From Phialocephala subalpina (lineage: Eukaryota > Ascomycota > Leotiomycetes > Helotiales > Mollisiaceae), in assembly GCA_900073065.1 (NCBI GenBank), contig FJOG01000054.1, forward strand, positions 62,001 through 126,000: DNA of 64,000 nt, written 5' to 3'. Shown piece after piece: positions 20,501 to 32,440 of the stretch (its first letter is position 1; every line of letters begins with the position of its first letter). The translations under genes and the position numbers were made by a program. The notes below the pieces were generated by a model. It was not told the origin of the DNA. It did not search any database and saw only the letters and a list, made by a program, of their open reading frames with translations.

Positions 20501-22054
20501 ATGCACCAGGACCGAATCTTAGAAGCACAGAATGCGAGCCCTACGCGGATGGCGAGGGGTTCCGGAATACCTACTCCACGTCCATCAAGCAATTCCTCAG
20601 CCAGCTCACGAAGCGTGCATGTCGGCAGGAGACCGCCTTCCGTTTCGCAAAACCAGAGATCGAGTACTGCATCGGCGCGAGGTCAGAGTCGAGATAGGGG
20701 CAGCGCAGGTGTGAGTACGAGAGACAGTCTCTATCTGTCTCGCCCAAAGCCTCTGCCACCTTTGCCAACTCTAGAGAAAGATTTGGGCGTAATGGCACTG
20801 CCGAACAGAAGTGCAGACCAAGCATTGTCGAGAACTCGGAGTCAATCCGTTCGTCCAAGAACCGAGCAAGAATTTTTGAATCTGCCTCAAGCCGACCTTG
20901 TCAAAACCGTCGTACAGCTTCGTACCGAGAACAAGCTGCTGGCGCAGCCCAAGCCACTTACCAAATCCACATCTCCATCTCAGAGAGCTTCAAGCGGCAA
21001 AGTCTCAATTGAAGGGTCGGATTTTCAAAAGATTGATATATCGGGCATCAGCCAAGAGTTAGAGGAAGTGAAAGCGAAGTTATCCCAAGCCGAAAAAGAA
21101 TGTGCAGAGCAGAAGACCAGGGCAATAGAGGCAGAGAAGAGAGCCAGGCGAACCATCAAAGAACTGGCTCTGGCAGCAAGAGTCGAGCCGAATATTTTCG
21201 ATGATGCACACTTTGAAGACGAGGTCAAGAAATTACGCTTCGATGTCTTTAACTGGGCCCGAAACCAAGATTGGAGGTTGGCGGACGACCGAGAGACTTT
21301 TACAGCATGTAAGAGAAGGTATTACTTCCTAAAAACAACATGTCCACAATACATGGATTATGTTGCCGACATCTGGAGCCTTGCCGATTTAATCGAAGCA
21401 TATATATGGCGATTCTTTGTGCGGCGTATATTCCGACGCAATGTTTGGATGCAGGAGGAGATACCAGGGGAGGGAGGGAGAGTGACAAACCAGTACGAGG
21501 ACTTCAAAAAATATCTGGGTAGGTGACCCGAACTCCCCCACGAAACTTCCTTTGATCCCTTCATAGAAAAAAGGATAGGTGCCTCAGAAGTACTACCTCG
21601 AGAGCTTCTCGAAGATTGGAGAGTTGCCAGTGCACGAGTCTTAGCTGTTCAAGACAAGAAAAAGCGGCAAGCCTCTATCACCATCGCGCGCCAACGACTA
21701 CTGCTTGCATTGACAGAGGACTTGAAAGAGATAGCGTTCACAGATCTTGATTTAAGCACTATGGAAGAGATCATCGAAGCTGTGATCAAGCTTGATTGCA
21801 TAATCGAGCAACAACGGCCTATATACTCCTTTGGTCCATTGTGGGACAGAAGATTGGAGCTCGAGACGTTGAAATTCAAGCGAAGTGAAATGGAGCTCAC
21901 GAACAGTGATGGCGAAAGGCCAGGACCTGATCAACAAGTCAAACTGACCATCAAGCCGGCATTGCATAAACTAGGTACCGCTGCTGGGAAGAATTATAAC
22001 GTGAAAATTCTGTTGCTGAAGGCCGTAGTCGAGGTTCATACAGAAGAGGAGTAG
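20501..22054 (+). CDS. Coiled-coil protein of a fungal family, function unknown
   Basis: Two exons (20501-21518, 21567-22054), 501 residues, GTAGGT donor and CATAG acceptor in phase. The first 150 residues are low-complexity Ser/Arg/Pro-rich, probably disordered. A heptad-like helix follows (ELEEVKAKLSQAEKECAEQK, about 180-230). Then comes a conserved-looking globular part with aromatic patches (FDVFNWARNQDWRL, LIEAYIWRFFVRRIFRRN). The C-terminal third is helical and ends in VEVHTEEE. I have seen this aromatic region as a recurrent fungal domain of unknown function, often next to defence-type genes, but cannot name it. The neighbouring GTPase on the same strand may be a functional partner; this is inference from position. 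An additional upstream exon cannot be excluded. Confidence 0.65.
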
Positions 22055-22739
22055 GTGGGGTAGACTCACTAGATCTGTAATCAACGTTGATGAATGACCT
22101 CGACGGCTCCAGTGACACAACCAGATGTTCATTTTCTAAAAAAGAACATGAATGAACAACCTCTAGATAGAAACAGATGAAAGGAGGTGGCAGCAGTCTC
22201 GTGAGATGGCGGGAGCCAAGGGCGCGCCCCCATAGCCGCACACCAACTGAATAAGAGCTTCCGGAAGTCTCATTCTCCTTGCGCCGAATCTTAACCTACG
22301 CCCCTTCTAACGCGGTTAGTCAGAATCGCCGCCCCGCTCAGGCGCTACTTACCCTCGCCTCTCCCTCCGGTCCGCTCAGTGGCAAGTCGGCTACAATTCC
22401 TTACATTTGATATTTAAAAGAGGCATGTAGGAATTAAGCGTTGGGGGCCGTTTTTGGTGGATCGAAGGTGACATCTCCCAAGCACAGCCACCACCAGCAC
22501 AGCTGTTCGCTGCCACAAGTGGCGATGTCGGCGATCGGGCTCATCTACTTCCCGCCCGAACATCTTCAGCTAAGCTACACCAACCTTTCGTCCTCTACAT
22601 ACTACCTTATCAAATCCAGTTCTTGTTGCTCACGTGGCTTACATGCGGATGGGAGCCTCCAGCGCGGCACGTCCCAACAACTATTGGCTCATTCAAGACG
22701 TTTAGGCGATAACCTCCGACTGCGGGTAGCCTTCACGCC

Positions 22740-25700
22740 ATGGATCCTCTGACTGCCATCGGTCTCGCGTCCAACATCCTGTCCTTTCTCGATTTTAGCG
22801 TCAAAGTGTTCTCCGGTGCCATTGATATCTATGACTCGCCATCAGGCTTGACTGAGGAGAACCGCAGCTCTGAGGCCATCGTGGCCCAAATGAAGCATTT
22901 TGCCTCCAAGCTACAACCACCGGACGATGCCCAACTCACAGGGGACGAGAAGGCGCTTTGCAAGTTGGCATGCGAGTGCGATGACTTGTCTACGCGGATC
23001 ATTGCCCTCATCGAGAAGGCCAGACCCAAAGATCGAAAATCGAAGAGCGCGAGCATTTTGGCTGGCCTGAAGTCGAAATGGCACGAGGCTGAGCGCCGTA
23101 AACTTGAAGAGAGACTTGGCCATTGTCGAGCGCAGTTGGCGTTGCAACTTAACTATCTCACAAGGTCGGCGATTATGTCTCTCAGCTAGAGCACTTATCC
23201 AGGCTAACACTATAGCCAGCTCCGAAGTTAAAGGCAAACTCGACATACTGGTCGCATCCGCCAAAGACGACTCTTCCAGACTCGAACAGCTGTCCAGTCA
23301 AGTCAATAATCTTGGCCGGGATGTGACCATCTCGTCACTCAGCCCCATGGCCCAAGCCCAAATAGAGACACTCCTCGGCGTTTCAGAACATGCCGTCAAC
23401 TTGATTGCACAACAGCACATTCTTAAAAGTCTAGCGTTCGAAGGCATGTACGGCAGATATGAGACCGTTAATGACGCCCATTACAAAACCTTTCGATGGA
23501 TATTTGGCCATGATTCTGATTCCGATCTTGAAGATAACTTTATCTCAGGCGGCACCAGCCAAGATCAGGGTCCTCAGCAAGCAACTCTAAGTGAAGACAG
23601 CACAGATGCGGCTCCTGAGGAAGCAGACAGAGACACTAAACAGCTTCCACCACCTATAGGCGACCCGGAAAAGATCGCTGCTAGAAACGCTCTTCTCAAT
23701 TGGCTCTCATCGGGGAATGGCATTTTTCACATCTCCGGCAAACTAGGATCCGGAAAGTCCACCCTAATGAAGTATCTCTGCGAGCATAAAGCCACTATAG
23801 CCATGCTGAAGAATTGGGCAGGTGGGTTTCTCGGATCCTTATCTACATTTGAGCACGAGTTGCTAACGTGTCATGAGTTGGTCGCAACCTCGTGTTTGCA
23901 AATTTCTTCTTCTGGAAGCCAGGGTCTAGTCTGCAGAAGTCACTAACCGGCCTGTTCCGGTCTCTCCTCCACGACATCTTACAAACTTCTCATGAGCTCA
24001 TACAGTATGTTCTGCCAGACCAATGGAGACAGATGAAGTCAAGCCCGTGGCATGCTATGAACGAGACTCGCTTTTCGGACAGGGACATCCAAAGAGCATT
24101 CTTGCGTCTAATATCGGATGCAAAGCTGTATAAAGACTACTGCTTTTGTTTCTTCATCGACGGACTTGACGAATATGAAGGGACCCTCCAGGATGACACC
24201 AAGTCTTTGGTTGACCAGCTTTGTTACTGGACTACCATTGCTCCCAACAACGTCAAATTGTGCGTCTCCAGTAGAGAATATAACGTATTCATGAACGCAT
24301 TCCCGGAAAGCAGACGGATTCGTCTCCATCAGTTGACGCGATCGGACATGAAACAGTATGTTGTCGATAAGCTTAGTCACATGGATCAGGACGAGGACAA
24401 AGCAGTGCTCACGAGAGCTATAGTGGATAATGCTCATGGAATCTTTCAATGGGTGATTATTGTGACTAAGAGGATACGTGAGCAAATCGAAAACGGTAGC
24501 AACGTCGAGGACCTCAAGAGTGAGATCGACAATCTTCCCCAGGAGCTTGATGACCTCTTTGCACACCTCCTCAATTCCCTTTCCAAGTCCGACCTCAAAA
24601 GAGCCTACCAAACGTTTGCCATGGTCCTAGAGCTGAAAAAACAGTACGATTCTTATCTCCCACTTCCGGCATACTCTTTCCTGGACGACTACAATAGAGA
24701 TACTTCATTTGCATTACAAGAAGACTTTGGAACTACTCAAATCGAGCCGGGTAAGAGCGTAGTTCGGGCCAATTCGACCCTCAAAAGGCTGAACGGATGC
24801 TGCAAGGGCCTTGTTGAGGCAGTATCTAAAGAGACAAAGGATCCATCCATTGAAGACAATACGATCGAATTCACACACCGCTCTGTGCCCGAGTTCTTAT
24901 CGACCAAGGCCCGGAGAGACCATATGCTAAATCTGCTAGAAGGATTTAACCCTGTGGATGCCTTTTCACAACTGGCACTTGCCGCACTATTAACTGACCC
25001 CCATATTGCCCGACGTAGAAGTATGCGTGGCATCCTCGGGAGGCTGGTTCTCATCCGAACACCACTCGAACTCGATACTGCACCGTACTTATTTCTCGAG
25101 TCGCTTTCTGAGGCGATAGCGCGGGCTAGAGTATTGATCGGACCCTTGGCTGATCAACACCACCCCCACAATACGCTGATTCCCCTGCCCGGCGAATCTG
25201 GTGCACTTTCAATTGTCGCACACTGCGTGGTCATTGAACGATTTCAAGCCGCAGCCGCTGATCTACCACAACATCCAATATACCAAGCGGCGTATTTTGG
25301 TAATTGGGAATATGTCAGGTGGGGGCTTAGACAGCATCTTACCACGGACGCCCAGATCAGCTTGCACATCCTACTGAATTGCATCCTGAAAGGGGATCCT
25401 CCAGCGACAAACTCCCTGACAGAGGCCCTGGACACTGTGGAAGTCCTCATCAGTCGAGGTCTTACCCCTCAAGCACTCACAGATATCTCGTTCCTCGATG
25501 TCCACGCCTTTGAGCGACACGATCCGAAAACCCGCATGAGCGTGAACATGACAGTCTGGCAACATCTCCTACTGACATGTTACACCTTCACAGTGTGGAG
25601 AGACAGGAAATCTCTAACTAGGCTTGGATGCATCCTAGAGAGGTACCTTGAGCATGGAGCAGATCCGTACTTCCTCTTCCACGCCATAATTGAAAAGGAA

Positions 25701-26186
25701 GATGAAGGTGGAAATTCTTGGGTGCTCAGACTAGTCCTTGGAAGAGAGCAACAGGAGGTATTGCTGAAAGATGACAGACACTCAGGCACGGACTTTTACT
25801 CATGTGAGGCCAATTCTCTTGCCGAATTTATCGAATTATTTGACTTCGAAAACAAGGATCGGATTCTCCGGCTTATCGAGAGAAACACCGAAATTTTTGA
25901 AAGCACAGCAGACAGCAGGACGGAGGCGGAAGAAACGGGCCTCAATGGTGTTGAGAATCCTGAAGTGAATGAACCGCATGAGGACGGTGTGCTAGCAGTA
26001 GCAAGGCCTCAGAAAACGACGCATTTTGGCTCGTTTCCGACTATTGCTCTAATTCCAATCAGCGCAATCCTAGTTGGTAAGTACGGTATTCCGAGCAAGC
26101 TCCCCAGTGTCGCATATTGACTCATTACAGGAATTGTAGTGGCCGTGGTCATCCAACTATGCAAACCATGGTTGGTTGAAAAATAG
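22740..26186 (+). CDS. NACHT-domain STAND protein (fungal NLR) with C-terminal TM
   Basis: Four exons (22740-23164, 23220-23821, 23878-26076, 26131-26186), 1093 residues, all phases matching. The N-terminus MDPLTAIGLASNILSFLDF is the typical opening of the helical fungal N-terminal domain of STAND proteins. The NACHT domain has Walker A GKLGSGKSTLMKY (about residue 317) and Walker B CFFIDGLDEYEG (about 434). The following 600 residues are helical with no repeat I could identify; the family often ends in ankyrin, WD or TPR repeats, absent here. The last exon adds a membrane helix (ILVGIVVAVVIQLC) and KPWLVEK. NACHT proteins in moulds switch on ligand sensing and can trigger cell death in non-self recognition; the ligand here is unknown. 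Confidence 0.9.
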
Positions 26187-27340
26187 AAGGTTAGTACTTC
26201 GCCACCTGTATTTGCGTCCGGTTAGATAAAGATCGGAAGGATTAGAAGGTAATGACAATAGAAAATCTCTGACCTACTTAAAGAACCACCATGAACAACA
26301 TCAATTGCGGCACCGTCAACGGCCGTTATATCCTGATCGGTGGGACGATGGTAAGCGGTATATGGTGGGTTGTTTGGTGTGTAAGCAGCCGCTGTTGCTA
26401 GAGCACTGTGAGTACTGCCTTCTCTAGGCGTTGGGGAGGGGGAAAATGTGGAGGGAGAAGATAGGGGTAACACGTGATGCTATTTCAGCTCTTATTTTGT
26501 GTTTAAATCTTAGTTAGACTTCACTCTTTGAAGAGAGGACTTTTGGGGCTCAGTCTCTTATCCACAGCTCTACGAACCTTTGTTTCTCTGAGGGGAGCAC
26601 TAGCTGACAAATGTGAATGGGGGCGTAGATGAGAATTATCTTATTTTCCAATGTATATAAAAGTATAATAACGGAGAGGTAATGAAAGAAGCGAGTTGTA
26701 AACATGATAAGAGGAGTAATAATATTAGTACTATCCCTTCCGATCCATATTAAGTATATGTTATAGAGGATTTCGTTTATTTTTGGGTTAAATAGAGCAG
26801 GATAAAAGTATTTCCGCTTCGAGAGATCACATCATTTGGCGAGGTCTTTACCGATTAGGTATAGTCCGGTGGGCCTCCTACGATAGCCGAAGTGCCTGAG
26901 GTCATCACGTGGTTCTGACTAGGCATGTAAAGCTTGAGATCACATGATCATCTATTCTTAGCAAACAGTTCATTCGAGTCTGTCGAGTCTACGGTTATTC
27001 ATTGGCTCGCTAAAAGCTCGCTACCCAATGAGACATCCTTACTCAAGCCACTGCCAGCAACACCTCAAGCCTGACTCTTTCAGCTCAGGCCGTGACGCTG
27101 GAAGGAGGTCCCAGCCGCATTTTGCCTACCGACTGTTGGCATTTCAAACCAAGATGAATTTCATCATTAGTTGGCCACCCTCTTCTATCGCCTTTGACAC
27201 CATGTCACCTCTCACTCTCACTAGTGCTTGAAGTACAACGCGACGACTTTCCTCATTACTTTGGACGATGATCTGAACAGGCTGTGGATGACGCAGCTGC
27301 AGTTATCATTGGTGCTCCAAGCTGAACATCTTTTCCAATT
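26187..27340. other. Gap of 1.15 kb, AT-rich, no gene seen
   Basis: Low-GC sequence at about 26640-26820, no protein-like frame longer than 80 codons. It is probably the upstream region of the patatin NLR. Confidence 0.45.
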
Positions 27341-27347
27341 TATAAAA
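27341..27347 (+). promoter_or_regulatory. TATA box of the patatin NLR gene
   Basis: TATAAAA lies 37 bp before the ATG at 27384, after CCAATT. The leader would be very short. Confidence 0.5.
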
Positions 27348-27383
27348 GCCCCTTAACTAGAGCTTTCAACTCTTTTATCCACT

Positions 27384-30300
27384 ATGGCGCAGATACACTC
27401 GGCGGTCGAGGGCCAGAACCCTCTTGATCGGGAAGGACTTTGTGTACTATCTCTTGGTATGTGCTATAATCTTACAGCTTCGATCTACTAACTCAGAGAA
27501 TCAGATGGTGGTGGAGTTCGTGGCCTTTCTACTCTCCTCATTATCAAAGCGTTGATGGCGAAAGTAAATGCAGAGCGCAAAAGGGCTGGACAGCCATCTG
27601 TAAAGCCGTGTGAGCTTTTCGACTTGATTGGTGGAACGAGTACAGGAGGGTAAGATCCACTTGAGATACAAGAAGCCTATCTAATGATTCTAGAATTATT
27701 GCTGTTATGCTAGGGCGTCTTGAGATGGACATCGAAGACTGTATTGCGGCGTACACGAGCATGTTCGAAACAGTCTTCGGAAAGAAGGGATTGCCAGTCA
27801 ACATTTGGGGGAAAGTCAAAGGCCGATTCGATTCTGATGTTCTCGAGGAGTGTATTCGAAAAATTCTGAAGGAGCGTGGCTTGTCAGAGGCAGAACCCTT
27901 CAATGACGGAAAAGAGAGGTGCAAAGTGTAAGTTGCCTTTAATCACAAAGTGCACTACCTAATCAGGATCCAGAGTTGTTTGCGCAAAAGCGTACGAGCT
28001 TACGACAACTGTCCTCCTTCGATCCTACGACGTAGACGATGCACTAAACAATATTCCAGCTTCTATCTGCGAAGCCGTACGAGCGACATCTGCAGCAACC
28101 AGCTTCTTTGATCCGGTCACAATTGGGCCACGCGGGCGAAAGTTTGTGGACGGGGCGTTAGGTGCAAACAATCCAGTCGAGCAATTGTGGAACGAAGCCC
28201 AGACTATATGGTGCCGTGATAAAGAAGTTGAATTGGCGGCATTGCTGAAATGTTTTGTGTCAATCGGGACGGGCAATCCTGGGAGGAAAGCTATTGCCGA
28301 TGGATCTTTGAAATTCTTTTCAGAGACTTTAGTAGGCATTGCGACCCAGACGGAGGATATTGCTAAGATATTTGTGGAAAGACACCGACGGTTGTATGAA
28401 AGCAGACGGTACTTTCGATTCAATGTCCAGCAAGGCCTTCAGGACGTCGGGTTGGAAGAATACAAGGCAGCAGCTCTAATAGATGCTGCTACAGCTGAGT
28501 ATATGGATGGACAGGAGATCAAGTCCGCTGCACAAGAATGTGCTGTAAATCTTAAGCAGAAGCATTGTACGTCCGCAGAATTGGATTTCTCATAGATAGT
28601 AACAGTGGAATCTACTGACCAGCGTTTTAAGTTCTTGTTGAGTTCTCTTCAAAAGATATCATGGAGGTAGGTCTAGTATCACTTCTTTAAGCTCTGTCAG
28701 GCGGCAGACTAATCAATATTTCCAGTGGCGTAGTTCTCAGCTCAGATCTACCTATGATAGTAAGTGATGATATATAATCATTCAGACTGCCTCTAAAGAG
28801 GATAACCAGAACCAAAAGCGACCACCTTTATGCCCTTTCTTCGAAATGAAGGCCTTATCAACCGAGATGATATCTTCAAAACCTTGGACAGACTTATCAC
28901 CCCACAGTCGCGCAATAGATCCGCTGCAATTTGGGGACTTGGTGGATGTGGGTATGTATAAGATATCTTTTAGGGGTTCCTTTTACTAAGATACATCTTT
29001 TAGTAAGACGCAGATCGCCCTCGAATATGCCTATCGCTGTCAAGACCAGAATTCGTGCTCAATTTTCTGGGTGCATGCAGATTCCGAGGCCAGATTCACT
29101 CGGGATTATAGTGAAATTGCAAAGATAGCTGGTCTATCAGCAGATCTGAAAGGCGAGGATCTACTACGCGCAGTGCAGCAATGGATTGAGCAGCAGACAA
29201 CTTGGACCCTTATTCTCGATAACGCAGACGACTTAAAGATATTTAAAAAGGCATACACCAAATCTCAAGACCACTCGTTGCAAAACCCAAAGCTCCTGCA
29301 ATTTGTACCAAAAGCTCAAACAGGAACAGTCATCTGGACTTCTCGTGATGGTGGTATTCTTGGGAGCATTGTCGATATCCAAAGAGGCGTTGAGGTGGGC
29401 GCGATGACAGATCGAGAGGCTTGGGACCTCTTCCAGAGGCTGTGTGGGAGATCCCATGGGAATGAGCCATCCGGAGATGAAGAAAAGCTTCTCAGACTTT
29501 TGGAATTTCTCCCGCTTGCTATCGCTCAAGCTGCTGCCTATATCAGAACGAGGAAGGTCTCTGCTCAACAGTACTTGAGACTCTTCAACGAGTCTAAGAC
29601 CGGGCAATTGAATCTTCTAAGCCATGAGTTTCAAGATGTTTATCGGTCGGAGGTGCCAAACAGTGTGATGCGGACCTGGCATATCTCAATGAAACAGATC
29701 GCAGAAGAATGTCCTTGTAGTGAGAGGATTCTGAACATCATCGCCTTTCTCGATAACAAGGGGCTTCCTTTCGAGCTGCTTCAAGCTGCCGTCGGTCCTC
29801 AATTCGACGAGGATGAAGTCTTATTAGCCGCTAGTCGACTTATGGAATACTCTTTCCTTCAAATACAGAGAGGAGTTGATGAACGATTGCCAACTTATGA
29901 GCAACATCGATTAGTACAACTTGCAGCTCGGCGAGCACTTACCGAGATGGAAACCCACATGCTTTCCGGAGAAGCTCTAAGAATAATGGAAAAACTGTTT
30001 CCAAATGGAACGCACGAAACCTGGAATCTTTGTAGGTTATACCTGCCACATGCATTGGCAGCTGCTGCTTGGAGAGACACGGAGGAGTATAAGGACAAAG
30101 GCCCATTACTTCTAGGGCGTATCGGTTGGTTCTACTGGGAGCAAGGCCGGTCCGACGAAGCTGAAAAGCTTGAGGTCGAAGTGCTCGATCTGCGGAAGGA
30201 AGTCTTAGGCCCGAAGCACCCTGATACGATCACGGCTATAGCCAACCTCGCATCAACGTGGCGGAAGCAAGGCCGGTCCGGCGAGGCTGAAAAGCTTGAG

Positions 30301-30657
30301 ATCGAAGTACTCGATCTACAAAAGGAAGTCTTAGGCCCGAAGCACCCTGATACGATCACGGCTATGGCGAACCTCGCATCAACGTGGTGGCAACAAGGCC
30401 GGTCCCACGAAGCTGAAAAGCTTCAAGTCGAAGTGCTCGATCTACGGAAAGAGGTCTTAGGCTTAAAGCACCCTAATACGATCTTAGCTATTGAGAATCT
30501 TGCAGAAATTCAACGTCAGTCAACTAACCGTGGCCAAGGCGCAAGACTAGGGGTTACACCTTCTAGTTCTGCATTTGTATCGGACTTCGTTCAAGAAAAG
30601 AAAATTCCAAAGATTTATAACCGGCTTAAAAAACGGAAAAGGAAGGTAGTTCAGTAG
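27384..30657 (+). CDS. Patatin/NB-ARC/TPR NLR-like protein
   Basis: Eight exons (27384-27456, 27505-27649, 27694-27927, 27974-28566, 28632-28666, 28726-28759, 28810-28951, 29004-30657), every phase consistent; 969 residues. Patatin phospholipase domain: oxyanion DGGGVRGL (25-32), nucleophile GTSTG with Ser70, and DGA with Asp210 of the Ser-Asp dyad. The linker FSSKDIMEW leads into the NB-ARC with P-loop GLGGCGKTQIALEYAY (about 414-429) and Walker B LILDNADD. Three near-identical 42-residue TPR units occupy about 798-920. The patatin domain should hydrolyse lipid acyl esters, the NB-ARC acts as a nucleotide switch and the TPRs as sensor. A role in fungal incompatibility or programmed cell death is known for this architecture in general; the trigger is unknown. 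Confidence 0.92.
30141..30510 (+). repeat. Three tandem 126-bp TPR-coding units
   Basis: Units start at 30141, 30267 and 30393, exactly 126 bp apart, each opening with (G/A)CAAGGCCGGTCC. Units 1 and 2 differ at only a few positions over their whole length; unit 3 is more diverged at its end. Protein units share EVLDLRKEVLGPKHP and TITAIANLAS. Confidence 0.95.
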
Positions 30658-30668
30658 AAGAGCTCACG

Positions 30669-31209
30669 GTAAGTGTTCACCAAGTCTGGCATCAACTCCT
30701 GCTCACCACAACAGTGCTGCTGCAAGTGGCTCCCCAGAAGGCGCAAACAATAGCATTGCGACGGCAGTCACTGTGTCAGCCAGTGCATCCAAAACACAAG
30801 CCAGCAGTGCATCAATGACCATCTCCTCCCCTTCGTCCTCAGTCTCCCCTGCCCCGTTCTCCCACTGCGAAGACCAACCCACAACCTTCAACGCCAGCAC
30901 ACTCACACCCCTCGATGCATCCGGATCTCCCATCTCCTACCCTCCTCGAAATCCCAATCTTTCCAAGTCTTCTGCAACACGAACTGGCCAGGTGGTTCCG
31001 CCTACGGCAACCCCAACATCCACGACATCATGAAGATGTATCAACCAGATCTCATCCACTGTGTAGCGGCTTGCGCAGAGTACAATACTAGGTATTCGAA
31101 TAGTGTTGCGAATAGAGTAAGTGCGGGAGGTGAGTACTGTCAAGCTGTCAGTTTAGTGATGAAGAGAGGGGAATTTTGTTATTTGAAGAATGGGACGGGG
31201 GGTAAATGA
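30669..31209 (+). pseudogene. Beheaded, frameshifted PAN/apple-like gene
   Basis: Right after the NLR stop a canonical intron appears (GTAAGT at 30669 to ACAG at 30714), although no matching upstream exon of this gene is present. The following exon encodes a Ser/Ala/Thr-rich stalk, then HCEDQPTTFNASTL...GSPISYPP. The frame then breaks by one nucleotide near 30945-30960 and continues as FQVFCNTNWPGGSAYGNPN, DLIHCVAACAEYN, and YCQAVSL...EFCYLKNGTG with a TGA at 31207-31209. This cysteine pattern is that of fungal PAN/apple-like extracellular domains, normally behind a membrane anchor that is missing here. I regard it as a pseudogene left by rearrangement; a sequencing error could explain the frameshift but not the missing 5' part. 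Confidence 0.65.
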
Positions 31210-31429
31210 TACGAGTACGAGTGGGGATGGGATAAGGATTGATAGTGCGATGTTGATGTGAAGACTTCAGCTACCTCTGTATGGACCGGAGATCGTGGAC
31301 CCTCGAACTGAAGTGGTGGGAAAAGCATCAAACGGATGTTCGGTCTGGCCGGTGTCGAGTTCTTAGGGAAGTACAGGATCAAAGAATGTATCGCTTGAGT
31401 GTCTGGAAGTAATGTGAAGCATTAGAGTG

Positions 31430-32270
31430 GAAAGTCGAATGAGGCTGGAACAGACTTACAGAGTGGGCAGGAGTCAGTTCGGGAGCTATTGTAACCGAAA
31501 TGAAACCAGCCTCCTTCTTCTTGCCACAGCCACAGTGCAAAAAAAGAGGATCGAGGAAATGTCCAAACAAACAAACAAGAATCCCAACAGGAGAGAAGGT
31601 TCAAAGATCCAATGATCAAAATGGCAAAAGGTTCGGTCGACCCGGTCTTTCAGTCTCTGTACCTCGTTCGCTCTGGTCATCTGGGTCTACAGCCTCTGTA
31701 ACTCTGGCACATCGGGTTCCAGTCTCTGTTGACTCTGTTCATGTCGCCTACATCCTCGTTCAATAACATTTAACAAGTTATGAGCCCGGTGTGGTCAACG
31801 CCACGGAATTACAGTGTTTATTTAAATCTATATTGCAGAGTTTGCTCAGGGGCTCGAAGGTTGATCTGAACCCGAAGATTCCCCGTTAGCTTCGTTCCAG
31901 ACCTCTCGCTTACTGGAACCGAAATGAAATAACATCAACTGCGAACGGCAATAAAAAGATTTCGGAGAAAGAAGATGCAAAAGAGAATAAAATACAAACG
32001 AATATGGACAGGGGATCATGGATGAACAGAACAATTGAGCAAAAATGCAAAAGGTCCGGAGCGAGACGGTCTACGGGCTCGGACAACTGAATGCTGGTCA
32101 CATTGAAGGAATCTCCAAACCCTCATGGACACTGATCAACTCTGTCTCCGCCAACCGGAACACATCCCTACGTCCTGCCATGCCATACAACAGATCAGGG
32201 ACTTCACAGTGCCTTGGCATTGGCGAAAAATATTTTATTTAAATCTATATTAGAGAGTCCATCAAGTTTG
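31430..32270. repeat. Degenerate tandem duplication, unit about 420 bp
   Basis: Three landmarks recur in order with nearly the same offset: AACCGAAATGAAA at 31493 and 31917 (424 bp), GCAAAAGG at 31624 and 32047 (423 bp), and TTTAAATCTATATT at 31821 and 32238 (417 bp). Between them the copies are clearly diverged. On the minus strand both copies contain hydrophobic frames ending in (I/V)SFR(F/L)Q, so a small duplicated gene is possible. Confidence 0.7.
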
Positions 32271-32440
32271 TGCTGGGCATGGTTCATTTGGTGAGACAGC
32301 ACCACGTTCCATCATCCACTCCACATGTTCTCTTCATCGTCTGTGCTCAAGCTGATCACTGCGACTGGTTGCAAGTGTTCAGATCATTACATACATCTAT
32401 TATATCTATGTTTATATATACATCGTGTATCGTCAATACA

